Source: a bacterium
Lineage (GTDB): Bacteria > CAIWAD01
Reading direction: 5' to 3'
Assembly (NCBI GenBank): GCA_030685015.1
Contig: JAUXWS010000041.1
Coordinates: 1 to 64,000, forward strand
Length of the DNA stretch: 64,000 nt
Below the pieces are notes generated by a model. It did no database searches. It had not been told where the DNA came from and saw nothing but the letters and a program-made list of their open reading frames with translations. Numbering within the stretch: the stretch's first letter is position 1; the number at the start of each line of letters is the position of its first letter. Shown here in pieces: positions 20,314 to 29,460 of this stretch. The translations under genes were made by a program, and so were the position numbers.

Positions 20314-20592
20314 GGCAACCTCCTGTGGTGATGATGATGGTCCTTGCCGGTGGTCAAGTGGAACGAGGGGGCTGGGGGCGGTGGTGCTCTGCCACCGGTG
20401 CGAAGGAAGGAAGGCACTCACGGGGGGGAAAGTCAATGGGAAAGAAGGCCTTGCCCAAGTCGCGGGAGTGATGGCCGATGTGGCGGGCCGCGCGGGGCTG
20501 GCCCACCGGAGCGGCTGCCGATGGAGGACCGAGGACGCGGTCTGCATGGATCCATACCCATTAGGCCTGGGCACCATCCATGCCCTGTCCGC
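20314..20592. other. Gene-free interval on both strands
   Basis: 279 bp between two minus-strand genes. I see no convincing gene, RNA or terminator. Confidence 0.4.
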
Positions 20593-21636
20593 CTACTCCC
20601 CCTCCACCCGGCGCAGGTACCAGACGTCAGCGCCGAATACCCCCTCGGCGTCCACCAGCACATGGACGAAGTAGAGCAGGCTGCCGTCGCCCACCAGCGA
20701 GGCCTCCCCGACGTACCCGGTGATCATCATCTCGGGCAGCCCCCAGGCTGATCCGTTGAAGCGGGACCGATAGATGCTGCTGGGGCCGTCCCGGTCCGAC
20801 GTGAAGTACATGGTGAGGGGATCGTTGGCCGCAAAGGCCGGCTGCAGGTCCTCGCCCGGCGAATTGATCGGCGCCCCGGGATTGACCGGCTCGCTCCAGG
20901 CGCCGCCCTGCCGCGTCGAGATCCAGATGTCGACCCCGCCCAGCCCGCCCGGGCGGGTAGAGCTGAGATAGAGCCGGCCGTCGGGACCCAGCGCATGCTC
21001 ACCCTCCCGGAACTCCGAGTTGACCGGCCGGCCCAGGTTGGCGGCGGGTCCGGGTTCACCCCCAACCACGGCGGCCACGTAGATGTCCATGGGGTCGTCC
21101 ACGGGCGGCGACATGAGGTAGCCGAGGTTGGCGGATCGCGTCGAGTGGAAGTAGACGCTGTCGCCCGCCGCCGTGAAACTGGGCTCGCCGTCCACCGAGC
21201 CGCCTGGCGCCCCTTTCTGCAAATCGTAGAAGCAAGGCTCGGAAAAGACGCCGGGGTCCGCCCCCGTCCGCTCGGCCCGATAGGTGCCCGTGGTGATGTG
21301 CAGCAGATCCGCCGCCGAGCCGTTGACGACCGGGGACCAGAAGAAGTAGAGGGCCGAGCCGTCGGGCGCGATCTCGATGGCGTCCTCCGGGCAGGGGGTG
21401 TTGAGCGGCGCGGCCAGCTTGACCGGATCACTCCACCCCGCCACCACCACCACGGGCGCCTCGAACCAGGCGCTGCGGGTGGAGTCGACGGCGACGCGGC
21501 AGGGCGGTCGCGGGCTGCCATGGGCGAACTCCGCCGATCCGCTGGAGGCGGGGTCGTCCGCGCAGGCGCTCAGCAGCAGGGCGGCGGCCAGCAGCGACAG
21601 AGGCCGGCCGGTCCGGGAAAAGGCTGACACATCCAC
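20593..21636 (-). CDS. WD40-like (PD40) beta-propeller lipoprotein
   Basis: 347 residues. The GTG start is chosen because GGGAGG lies eight bases upstream. The N-terminus has a lipobox (LLLSAC), so the mature protein is likely lipid-anchored. The rest repeats the PD40 signature (IAPDGSALYFFWS, ALGPDGRLYLSSTRPGG, ANDPLTMYFTSDRDG), indicating a propeller like those in TolB and in OmpA-linked proteins of the Bacteroidetes. It probably acts in the periplasm or at the cell surface as a binding scaffold; no enzyme motif is visible. Confidence 0.8.
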   Translation of the reverse strand: MDVSAFSRTGRPLSLLAAALLLSACADDPASSGSAEFAHGSPRPPCRVAVDSTRSAWFEAPVVVVAGWSDPVKLAAPLNTPCPEDAIEIAPDGSALYFFWSPVVNGSAADLLHITTGTYRAERTGADPGVFSEPCFYDLQKGAPGGSVDGEPSFTAAGDSVYFHSTRSANLGYLMSPPVDDPMDIYVAAVVGGEPGPAANLGRPVNSEFREGEHALGPDGRLYLSSTRPGGLGGVDIWISTRQGGAWSEPVNPGAPINSPGEDLQPAFAANDPLTMYFTSDRDGPSSIYRSRFNGSAWGLPEMMITGYVGEASLVGDGSLLYFVHVLVDAEGVFGADVWYLRRVEGE

Positions 21637-21724
21637 AGGGCAATCCTCCCGGTGGAGCCGCCGGTCAGGTGGGGGATCGCTCTGGTTCAGCGGCGGCGAG
21701 CAGCGCCATCCGCGGCACCGGTTG

Positions 21725-22671
21725 TTAGGGCGCATTGTAGGGACCCAAGAAACGCGCACCATTGAAGTGAATGAGATGGGACGGCGCGTCAGCTACCCAC
21801 ACCTCGGATTCCCAAGCGATGTCCCCAAGGTAACGGCCCATGAGGGCACGACTCGGAAAAGCTGTGACATAGACCAACCCCGCGGTTGAGTTGGCAAAAA
21901 GCTTCGCAAGCTCGGAGTGTCGCTTGCCATCGACTGGCCCATGGCTGGTTACGACTCAATCAACAGCAGCCAGTCCTTCGCCGCGTAGTGCAGAACCACA
22001 TCTGGCATCTTGCCGTGTGACTCTATGTCGACACCCAGGTCTGCCAGCAGTGGGGCGTCGAAGTATCCCCACTTGTCGCCTGTGTCCCCCGTGTAGACCA
22101 ACACGCTACCCGGCGCGAAGTCCTCGAGAATGGCCTGGATCAGTTCACTGTGTTCCCCGGGACTGAGGGAAATCTCCTTACCCGGCGCGATCGTCACCGG
22201 AATCCGGTTCTGCTCACGAACCCTGGCGTAACGGGCAACCAGCGTCTCGCGCTCGGCGAGGTAGTCCGTGAGTGCGTCATGCCAAGCGGCCGTACCAAAG
22301 GTGCGCAGTAAAGCCAGGGCGGCAGGTTCGATCTGATAGACGGCCTTGGGGCTGTTCACCGGGCGATCGGGCTTGTCCGGGTTGTGACGTGCGATGCCTG
22401 CGTCACAGAACTGGTGCACGGTCTGGCGGCGGACGGTCACGCGAGTATTCGGGGCATACTCCTTGTCATAGTGTTCACGAGCCCAATCCATGATGGGCGT
22501 GATGCCTACGAGAGGATTCTCAGCTTTCGACCACGGCTTCCCGGGCGTGAGGTTAAGCAGTGCCTACAGGCAGAGCGCGGAACGCTCATTCTGTTGTGCA
22601 CGAGGTAGTCCAAGAGAAACGAGTATCTGATGCGCAGCTTTGATGTGGCGGCTCATCTTGCTCGTCCTCAT
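21725..22671 (-). pseudogene. PstI/BsuBI-type restriction endonuclease, broken
   Basis: Reading from ATG 22671 (overlapping the methylase stop by ATGA), the frame encodes NERSALCL, an in-frame TAG at 22564-22566, then ALLNLTPGKPW, NPLVGITPIMDW and TVRRQTVHQFCDAGIARHN, the BsuBI/PstI N-terminal domain. The catalytic domain follows (VYTGDTGDKWGYFDAP, HGKMPDVVLHYAAKDW). One missing base near 21950 ends that frame at TAA. The next frame continues TSHGPVDGKRHSELAKLF to a natural stop at 21725. The restored length is about 315 residues, equal to BsuBI and PstI. One nonsense codon plus one frameshift make the product non-functional as sequenced. Confidence 0.85.
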
Positions 22672-24149
22672 GCGGCCACGGCTCCAAACATATCGTCGAT
22701 CATTCCCTGCGTGAGGCTCGCTTGTTGCATGGCCCATTGGCCAAGTTGAGTCAGGACTTCACGGCTGGGGTATTTCATGAGAGTCAAGTCGGTTGCGTTG
22801 ACCTGCGTATGGCCGTTGAAACGACGAAAAGCCTCGTCAACGGCGGTCGTGTTCAGGAACACGGCCAGCCCATGGGCCAGCGCCTGCGGCAAGCCGGGCC
22901 TGTTATCGTGGAAAACGTTCAGGTGGTTTTCGAAGGCCAGCACGGCCACGTCACCGAATGCGCCGGGTTCAACTACGCTCGCCACGATACGGCGTGATTC
23001 TTCTTTGGATGAGAAACGTCGCACGACGCAGTAAAAGCCGTTAGGGTAAAGCCACTTTTCAGTGTCGACATTGCGTTTGATGGCGTTCGGCTTCTTGATG
23101 CCCTCGATGGGCCATGTGGTGCCTCCGCCGACGAAATGGGCGGGATAGAGCAAGGGCACAGTGCTCGGCCCGGGCATGTCGCGCAGGTGCTCCTTGAGCC
23201 TGAAATCGACAACTGGCCCGGTCGATATCTTGATGCCAAGGTCGGCCAGCGCGTACCGGATTGCTGGGATTAACTCTATGGCATTCTTGTCGGGCGATGT
23301 GGGCACATGAATAAACCGTTCCAGGTCATTCGGAAACACGATCCGCTCGAAAGGGTGTGTATGATGAACAAGGTCGGAGAAGGTGTCGTCGGCTGAAGTC
23401 GAAACTGTCACCGGCCCCTGCTGGCCGTCGCGCTCTAGACGGACAATGATGTTCTCCTGAAGGACGGCATCATCCTTGAAGGCTTTGCTGCGTGACTCGA
23501 ACAGGTGAATGTGGCGGATGGCGGCACGCTCAAGCATGAAGTCACGGAATGGGCGATAATAGGGACCGTTGCAGAAGCTGCGTGGAATGATCGCCACGAG
23601 CTGCCCGCCTGGCGCGGTCTGTGCCAAGGTCAACGCCACAAAGGCCGAATAGAGATTGACCGTCTCGATACCAACGCGACGTAGGGCGAACCGGTGCGCT
23701 GAATTGCTGCTTATCTTCTTGTAGGGCGGGTTAAGGATGGCGTGGCTATACCGTGGGAGTTGCTTGGCGAACAGGCCACCGGACAGCGCATCGACCGCGG
23801 CGAGGATGAAGTCTTCACCATGCACTCTCGCAGTGAACGCGTCGTTGCGGTACTTCGACAACGTCTGAGCTATCTGGGCGTGCAGAGAGCCGTCGATCTC
23901 GAAAGCATCAAGTTCCACGCGCCGGAAGCGAAGACCACCGGAACACCACCGCTCCAGAAAGGCCGCAGCAAGCGAACCAATACCGGCGCCAGCATCAAGT
24001 AGGCGGCAGACGCCATCTGCAGGTGGGAAAAGCCCGGCCATGAAGGCCGCAGTCCTTGCTGGCGTCAGGAATTGGCCGAACTGCGATTTTTTCTTCGCGT
24101 CCGTATCCTTGGATAGCCGCAACCGGACTTGTTCAACCTCTGACAACAA
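22668..24149 (-). CDS. PstI/BsuBI-type N6-adenine DNA methyltransferase
   Basis: 493 residues, the expected size for this type II methylase family. Motif I DAGAGIG (about 52-58) binds S-adenosylmethionine, motif IV is NPPY (about 140-143), and the N-terminal QFGQFLTPARTAAFM helix is typical of the gamma class. The likely recognition site is CTGCAG if PstI-like; this is inference from the family. The start is a TTG with AGGAG eight bases upstream. It is followed with ATGA overlap by the broken nuclease gene and preceded 23 bp upstream by the MNT gene. As sequenced it would act as a solitary, protective methylase. Confidence 0.9.
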   Translation of the reverse strand: MLSEVEQVRLRLSKDTDAKKKSQFGQFLTPARTAAFMAGLFPPADGVCRLLDAGAGIGSLAAAFLERWCSGGLRFRRVELDAFEIDGSLHAQIAQTLSKYRNDAFTARVHGEDFILAAVDALSGGLFAKQLPRYSHAILNPPYKKISSNSAHRFALRRVGIETVNLYSAFVALTLAQTAPGGQLVAIIPRSFCNGPYYRPFRDFMLERAAIRHIHLFESRSKAFKDDAVLQENIIVRLERDGQQGPVTVSTSADDTFSDLVHHTHPFERIVFPNDLERFIHVPTSPDKNAIELIPAIRYALADLGIKISTGPVVDFRLKEHLRDMPGPSTVPLLYPAHFVGGGTTWPIEGIKKPNAIKRNVDTEKWLYPNGFYCVVRRFSSKEESRRIVASVVEPGAFGDVAVLAFENHLNVFHDNRPGLPQALAHGLAVFLNTTAVDEAFRRFNGHTQVNATDLTLMKYPSREVLTQLGQWAMQQASLTQGMIDDMFGAVAA

Positions 24150-24172
24150 TCGATCGTCTCCTGTTCTGCGCC

Positions 24173-24481
24173 CTAATGCGCGGAGCGCAACACGACGTGA
24201 TCCTGCCTGACCCGTTCGCGGAAAGCCGGAGTCAGGCCGAGCCAGTCCGCCACGTCCACCCGGATGGGCAGGTCGGAGCAGGCGAGAGCTTCCCGCAGCT
24301 CGCCCAGTGCCACCTCCGGGACCGGCTCGTCCCCGACCAGCACCAGATCCAAATCCGACCAGGGCCGGCTGCGACCCTGGACCCGACTCCCATAAGCCCA
24401 CACTTCCCAGGTGGCGGCATGGATGGCGAGGATCCGGGCGAGGCTTTCCCGCCAAGCGGGATCCAGGTCCAACTCAACCAT
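24173..24481 (-). CDS. MNT-type nucleotidyltransferase (antitoxin-like)
   Basis: 102 residues. The minimal nucleotidyltransferase signature is intact: GSRVQG (31-36), the Asp pair in SDLDL (43 and 45) and a third Asp in RVDVADW (76). In HEPN-MNT modules this protein neutralises the HEPN partner, in characterised cases by adding AMP to it. Its start overlaps the HEPN gene by eight bases, so the two are a unit. HI0073-type nucleotidyltransferase is an equivalent name. Confidence 0.85.
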   Translation of the reverse strand: MVELDLDPAWRESLARILAIHAATWEVWAYGSRVQGRSRPWSDLDLVLVGDEPVPEVALGELREALACSDLPIRVDVADWLGLTPAFRERVRQDHVVLRSAH

Positions 24482-24884
24482 GGCGCAGCCTTTCCAACAG
24501 GAAGAGTGCTTCCGGGATCATGGCGCGGGCCGCCAACAGGGCCTTGTCCGCATGGACGGGGTTGTAGGTGTGGGCCGAGAGGTGGCGGGCCTCGGCGAAG
24601 ACGAACCAGTCCGCTGGTTGCCGCAGCAGACCATGTTCGGCGGCAAGACGGAATAGTTCCCGGCGTGTCCATGTGGGAACAGCGGACTCTGGATTGACAT
24701 TGAGGGCGATCCAGCGCTGCATGAGTTTCCAGGCGAGTTCGTAGACATACTCGAAGCGCTGGATCAGGCCGTCGCGCAGCAGCAAAGCCTCGTCCTCCGG
24801 GCCACCGTGCGCATCATAGACCCGGACGGCATCCTGCAAGGTGCCGAGGGCCAATTCCAGGGCGTCCGTGTCCAGCGCGCTCAT
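24474..24884 (-). CDS. HEPN-domain protein (HI0074 family, toxin-like)
   Basis: 136 residues of helical sequence. The segment EARHLSAHTYN holds the RX4H pattern (R100, H105) that forms the ribonuclease site of HEPN toxins. IQRFEYVYELAWKLMQ is the conserved HI0074 helix. HI0074-type proteins pair with MNT nucleotidyltransferases as toxin-antitoxin or abortive-infection modules. Translation is coupled on both sides: ATGA overlap with the GlmL/MutL gene upstream and eight-base overlap with MNT downstream. Whether it is a toxin here is inference from the motif. Confidence 0.85.
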   Translation of the reverse strand: MSALDTDALELALGTLQDAVRVYDAHGGPEDEALLLRDGLIQRFEYVYELAWKLMQRWIALNVNPESAVPTWTRRELFRLAAEHGLLRQPADWFVFAEARHLSAHTYNPVHADKALLAARAMIPEALFLLERLRHG

Positions 24885-26770
24885 GATGCCGGCGGCCCCG
24901 ACCGCGTGATGTCCCAGCGCCCCAGTTTCTCCAGGCGGCCCGGCGTGTCGGCGGCCAGGCTGAAGGGACGGCCGCGCGTGTCGATGACGAGGCCCACCAC
25001 GCCGCCCTGCACCGTGTGGCGGATCTCCTTGCCGGGGCCGGCGCCCAGATCGAAGCCCCGCTCCGGGTGGAAGAGCAGCTCCGCCTCCTCGCCCGGACCC
25101 AGCGGCAGCAGGCGCAGCTCGTCCTGGTTGACGACCAGGTCGAGGGGGCCGGAGGGCAGGGCGCCCTTGATGCGCAGGCCGGGCTTGCCCGGGCTTTTCA
25201 CCTTGCCCAGGGGCGCCACGCAGGTGCCCAGGTAGATGAGGCAGTCCTTGTCGAAGACCTGGGTGGCGGCCCTCTCGTGGAAACTGGCCAGCACGCCCAA
25301 CTGCGGCATCATGAAGATGCTGTCCACCGCCAGGCGCGTGAAGCCTTCCGGCAGGAAGCTGTCGATGAGCATCCAGGCGCTCTGGACGCGGGCCGGGGCG
25401 TGGGAGAGGACGCCGCCGGAGCCCACCAGGAGGTCCAGCTCCATCATCTTGACCAGGCTGCGGCTGCCCGCGTCCTGGTCGAAGGCGTCGCTGATGGTGC
25501 GCTCCTGCTGCACGCCCTTCAGCTCCACGGCGAACTCCTTGTGCTGGACGAAGGAGAGGCGCAGCGCCTCGCGGGCGATGGCCTGCTCGATGATGAGATC
25601 CTCCTTCGTCTGCGGAATGGTCGTGGGGCGGATCATCTTGTTGCCGATGCGGTTGCGCAGCTCGCCGGGATCCAGCGGGAAGGGCACCCAGCGCTGGATG
25701 TTCTCCAGCCCGGCCTCGGCCAGGACGTTGCTCACGCTGTAGCTCATGCCCAGGTTGGCGCTCACCGTGCGGTTGAAGACGCCGCCGAAGACGGAGAAAA
25801 CGTCCGTGGTGGCACCGCCGATGTCGACCCCCACCACGTTGATGCCCTGGATGGCCGCCACTCGCTCGATGATCTTCCCCACCGCGCCGGGTGTGGGCAT
25901 GATCGGCACCTGAACCGGCCCCTCGTCCCAGTAGCGGCAGAAGCTCATCAGCTTGTCGTAGCCGGGCGCCTGCTGCATGACGTGCTCCATGAAGAGGTCA
26001 TGGATCTTGTCGCGCGCCGGGTTGAGGTTCTCCCGCTCCAGCACGGGGCGCAGGTTGTCCACCTCGGTCAGGGCGCTCACGGGGCTGAGGATCTCGTGGA
26101 TCTCCGCCTTCAGCGCCTGGTTGCCGGCGTAGATGATGGGCAGATTGAAGCCCTGGCCCAGGCGCGGGCGGGGCTTGGCGGCGGCGATCAGCTCGGCCAG
26201 GTCCAGGGGCAGCTTGCTGCCGCCGTCCGTGCCGCCGGCCAGGAGGATCATGTCCGGACGCAGGCGGCGGATGCGGTCGATCTTCTCGTGGGGGAGGCGG
26301 CCGTCGTTGCTGGCGATGACGTCCATCACGATCGCTCCGGCGCCCAGGGCGGCGCGCTGGGCGGATTCGCCGGTCATGGCCGCCACCACGCCCGCCACCA
26401 TCATCTGGAGGCCGCCCCCGGCGCTGGAGGTGGAGATGTAGGCGTCGACCCCCTCGTCACCCTCCTGCGGCACGATGATCTCCCAGCGCGGCGCGCCGTC
26501 CTCGCCCGCCACCTGCCGCACGAAACGCCGTTCCGGGGTGGCCTCGCGCACAGTGCCGTCGGACAGGGTGAGGCGCTGGCGGGACAACTCCTCCACCTCG
26601 GTGGCGGCGTTGATCACGCCCATCGTCACGTCCTCGAAGGGCGCCTCCACCGTGGTGGGCGCCTCGCCGCGGATGGTTTGACGGTAGGTGTCGCCGATCT
26701 TCTCGATGAGAATGCACTTGGTGGTGGTGCTGCCGCAGTCCGTGGCGAGGATGGAGCGGATTTCCTTCAT
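24881..26770 (-). CDS. GlmL/MutL family protein (methylaspartate mutase accessory type)
   Basis: 629 residues. It has ASKHA-type ATPase motifs: ATDCGSTTTKC at the N-terminus and GVDIGGATTDVFSV near residue 320. In clostridia GlmL/MutL accompanies B12-dependent glutamate mutase and is thought to reactivate it or act as its chaperone. MutL-like members also sit in ornithine aminomutase loci. No mutase lies in this window. The start follows AGGAG with six-base spacing. The gene lies 93 bp after the amidohydrolase and overlaps the HEPN gene by ATGA, an unexpected partner for a metabolic chaperone. Confidence 0.85.
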   Translation of the reverse strand: MKEIRSILATDCGSTTTKCILIEKIGDTYRQTIRGEAPTTVEAPFEDVTMGVINAATEVEELSRQRLTLSDGTVREATPERRFVRQVAGEDGAPRWEIIVPQEGDEGVDAYISTSSAGGGLQMMVAGVVAAMTGESAQRAALGAGAIVMDVIASNDGRLPHEKIDRIRRLRPDMILLAGGTDGGSKLPLDLAELIAAAKPRPRLGQGFNLPIIYAGNQALKAEIHEILSPVSALTEVDNLRPVLERENLNPARDKIHDLFMEHVMQQAPGYDKLMSFCRYWDEGPVQVPIMPTPGAVGKIIERVAAIQGINVVGVDIGGATTDVFSVFGGVFNRTVSANLGMSYSVSNVLAEAGLENIQRWVPFPLDPGELRNRIGNKMIRPTTIPQTKEDLIIEQAIAREALRLSFVQHKEFAVELKGVQQERTISDAFDQDAGSRSLVKMMELDLLVGSGGVLSHAPARVQSAWMLIDSFLPEGFTRLAVDSIFMMPQLGVLASFHERAATQVFDKDCLIYLGTCVAPLGKVKSPGKPGLRIKGALPSGPLDLVVNQDELRLLPLGPGEEAELLFHPERGFDLGAGPGKEIRHTVQGGVVGLVIDTRGRPFSLAADTPGRLEKLGRWDITRSGPPAS

Positions 26771-26863
26771 GGGGACTCCTGAAAAGACCGGGGGCACGTC
26801 GGCGCCCGCCCCCGCTCGCGTGGCATGTCCGGCGGGATGACCCGCGCCGCCCGCGGCCCCGGC

Positions 26864-28690
26864 TCAGACCCGGACCTTGCCCTCCAGTCCGGCGCGCAGG
26901 ACCAGCTTGCGGGCCTCGGCCCGCGCCGTCTTCATGACGTCCTCCGCGTCCAGGCGGCGGGCCTTGCGGTCGCGCACGAGGAACTCGCCCTCGATCATGG
27001 TGTGGACCAGATCACGCGAGGAGGCCGACCAGACAAGCTGCTGGGCGGGCGTCCCCGCCACCTGGATGGAGGGGTGGTTGAGGTCGAAGAAGACGAGGTC
27101 GGCCTTCTTGCCCACCTCGATGGAGCCGATCTCCTCATCCAGGCCGATGGACTTGGCGGCGTCGATGGTGGCCAGGTCGAGCAGCATCTCGGCGCTGAGC
27201 GTGGCGGCGCCGCGGCTCACTTTCTGCAGCAGCCCGGCCAGACGCATCTCCTGGAGGACGCTCAGGTTGTTGTTGCAGGCGGCGCCGTCGGCCCCCAGGC
27301 CGACGCGGATGCCCCGCGAGAGCAGGTCGGACAGGGGCATGACGCCGCTGCCCAGCTTCAGGTTGGCGCTGGGGCAGTGGACGAGGACGGCGCCCCGGCG
27401 GCCGGCCAGATGGAGTTTTTCCGCCTCCGTCAGGTGGACGGCGTGGACGCCCAGGAATTTGCCTTCCAGGTAGCCCAGGGCCTCGTAAAGCTGGACAGGG
27501 TTGCGCCCGAATACCTCCCGCGTCAGCTGCACCTCGTCCCGCGTCTCGGCGATGTGGGTGTGGATCCAGGCGCCGGACTCGCGGGCGAGGGTTCCCACGC
27601 CGCGCAGCAGATCGGCGCTGCAGCTGGGGGCGAAGCGCGGGCAGAGGGTGACGCCCAGGCGGCCCTTGCCGTTCCAGTCGGCCAGATGGCGGCGGGCTGT
27701 GTCCAGCGAGCGGGCGGTCTCTTCCTTTAGATCGGCGGGCACGCCGCGGCCGGAATCCATCATCGCCTTGCCGCTGAAGGCGCGCAGGCCGCTGGCTGAC
27801 AGCTCCTGGAAGACCGTCTCCGTGTGCTGCGTGCTCTCCATCGTGAAGACGGTGGTCGTGCCGGAAAGCAGCAGTTCGAGGATGCCCAGGCGGGCCGAGG
27901 CGCCCATGGAGGCGGGGTTGTGGGCGGCTTCGAGCGGCCAGATGCGGTTGCGCAGCCAATCGAAGAGGGCCATGTCCTCCGCCATGTGGCGGAACAGGGT
28001 CTGACAAAGGTGAACATGTAGCTGGATGAAGCCCGGGAAGATGGTGAGGCCGCGCAGGTCCAGCACCTTCTCGTCCTTGCGGGGCTTGAGCCGCTCCCCC
28101 AGGCCGGTGATCCGCCCCTGCTCGATGCGCAGATCCCCGGTCAGCACCTCGCGCACCATGTTCATCGTGACGAAGGTGCCGCCCTGGAGCAGCAGGCTGC
28201 CGCCCCCCGGCGCCTGCAACTCCTTGACCTTGGGCGCAACCGCCGGCTTGGCGGCCGGCTTGGGCCGGCTGGCCGAAGTCATGACGGGCTTGGCGGTGAT
28301 GGCCTTGGGCAGCGAAACCTTCATGGCCGCACCCTTGACCGGCCCCACCCGGGTTGCCGGCTTGCCTTGGACTTTGGCGCTGGTCTTGGACGTGGACTTG
28401 GCGGCTGGCTTGGCCATTTGCTTGTTGGACAAGGCCTTCTCCGCCGCCCCCTTGGGGATGGGCCGGGCCGGACCGGGAGTGGCCTTCAGCTTGCCGGCAG
28501 CCTTGGTGGTGGCCGCCTTCGTGGCTGGCAGAGCCTTGTCCTTGGCGGGCTTCGCCCCCTTCAGCGGCGCGACGGCGTTGGCCCCGGCGGCCTTCTTGAC
28601 GCCATTGGCACTCCTGGCTGTCGACTTGGAGCCGGATTTGGCGGGAGCCGGCTTGGGCGCGGCTTTGCTTCTGCGGGTGGAATCAGCCAC
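26864..28690 (-). CDS. Amidohydrolase (MtaD/SsnA type) with histone-H1-like N-terminal tail
   Basis: 608 residues. Residues 165-608 form a metal-dependent amidohydrolase: HVHLCQTLFR supplies the HxH metal ligands, HTHIAETRDE the next His pair, HCPSANLKLGSG follows, and GLGADGAACNNN carries the catalytic Asp. This matches nucleoside/thioadenosine deaminase-like members of the family; the substrate is not predictable. Residues 1-160 are low-complexity and rich in Lys, Ala, Pro, Ser and Thr (AAPKPAPAKSGSKSTARS), like bacterial histone-H1-type tails, and are absent from ordinary members. The GTG start follows GAGGAGG and overlaps the preceding gene by eight bases, so the tail is likely translated. 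Confidence 0.85.
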   Translation of the reverse strand: MADSTRRSKAAPKPAPAKSGSKSTARSANGVKKAAGANAVAPLKGAKPAKDKALPATKAATTKAAGKLKATPGPARPIPKGAAEKALSNKQMAKPAAKSTSKTSAKVQGKPATRVGPVKGAAMKVSLPKAITAKPVMTSASRPKPAAKPAVAPKVKELQAPGGGSLLLQGGTFVTMNMVREVLTGDLRIEQGRITGLGERLKPRKDEKVLDLRGLTIFPGFIQLHVHLCQTLFRHMAEDMALFDWLRNRIWPLEAAHNPASMGASARLGILELLLSGTTTVFTMESTQHTETVFQELSASGLRAFSGKAMMDSGRGVPADLKEETARSLDTARRHLADWNGKGRLGVTLCPRFAPSCSADLLRGVGTLARESGAWIHTHIAETRDEVQLTREVFGRNPVQLYEALGYLEGKFLGVHAVHLTEAEKLHLAGRRGAVLVHCPSANLKLGSGVMPLSDLLSRGIRVGLGADGAACNNNLSVLQEMRLAGLLQKVSRGAATLSAEMLLDLATIDAAKSIGLDEEIGSIEVGKKADLVFFDLNHPSIQVAGTPAQQLVWSASSRDLVHTMIEGEFLVRDRKARRLDAEDVMKTARAEARKLVLRAGLEGKVRV

Positions 28691-28979
28691 GGCGCGCCTC
28701 CTCAAGCTGTTGGATCGCCTTCAGAATGTATGGGATCGTTGCCCTTTTCTCCAGCATTTCCTGGAATTGGGCAAATTTGGGCTGCTCGCAAACGATTCTG
28801 ATTACAGGCGAAAAAAATGCCAAGGCCTGACTCAGCACGAAGTTCATGGGGGTGACCCCCTCCAGCAGCAGTCCGGCCGGCACGGCCAAGCCGCGGGCCA
28901 CCACTTCCCGCGCCAGCGCCTCGGCCAGGGCCCGCTCTTCGGCGGACAGGTCCTGGGCGCCGTCATCGACGGCGCTCAT
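28683..28979 (-). CDS. 98-residue hypothetical protein
   Basis: Helical small protein without signal peptide. It starts MSAVDDGAQDLSAEERALAE, has a moderately hydrophobic middle (MNFVLSQALAFFSPVIRIV) and ends in LKAIQQLEEARRG. A strong GGAGGAGG lies before the ATG. It overlaps both neighbours (ATGA upstream, eight bases downstream), so it belongs to the operon. Family not recognised. Confidence 0.65.
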   Translation of the reverse strand: MSAVDDGAQDLSAEERALAEALAREVVARGLAVPAGLLLEGVTPMNFVLSQALAFFSPVIRIVCEQPKFAQFQEMLEKRATIPYILKAIQQLEEARRG

Positions 28980-29392
28980 TCCTCCTCCCACCCGCGGGCG
29001 CCTTGCCAGTTCTGCCAATCTCTCAACAGGTCAAGCGCTTCGCCATTGGGAGCCGGCACCACGACCAGGCGCCCGCGCCGTGGCTGTGCGATCAGGCGGT
29101 CCTCCCGCAGCTGAAGGGTGCCCAGCGCGGACCAGTCGGTGTGACGGGCGCCCGTCAAAGGGTGCGACACCGTGAGTCCCTGTTCATCGATAAGAATGGT
29201 GCGGGCAAACAGAAAGTCACGAAGAGAGAAGAAGAAGGCGACGAGGAGCAGGACCGCCTGCCAGGACCAGGCCAGCCAGTAGAAGACAAGGGACGAGACA
29301 AGGATCAGAATGGCGATCAAGAGGATCGCCATCAGGGGCCGGCCCTTCAGCGGCCAATGGCTCCAGGTCAGGCTGCGCGGGCGTTCCACCAT
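28976..29392 (-). CDS. Two-helix membrane protein with PH-like domain
   Basis: 138 residues: two adjacent membrane helices (about 20-62), then a soluble beta-rich domain (ILIDEQGLTVSHPLTGARHTDWSAL) resembling a bacterial PH domain. No ribosome site precedes the ATG. A TATACT box lies only five bases before it, so the message may be leaderless (inference). First gene of the minus-strand operon; divergent from yjbQ. Confidence 0.6.
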   Translation of the reverse strand: MVERPRSLTWSHWPLKGRPLMAILLIAILILVSSLVFYWLAWSWQAVLLLVAFFFSLRDFLFARTILIDEQGLTVSHPLTGARHTDWSALGTLQLREDRLIAQPRRGRLVVVPAPNGEALDLLRDWQNWQGARGWEEE

Positions 29393-29460
29393 GCCCAAGT
29401 ATAGGAAAGGGCGTCAAGGAATTGCCACATTGAATCTACACCACCAACAAATTGCACTGT

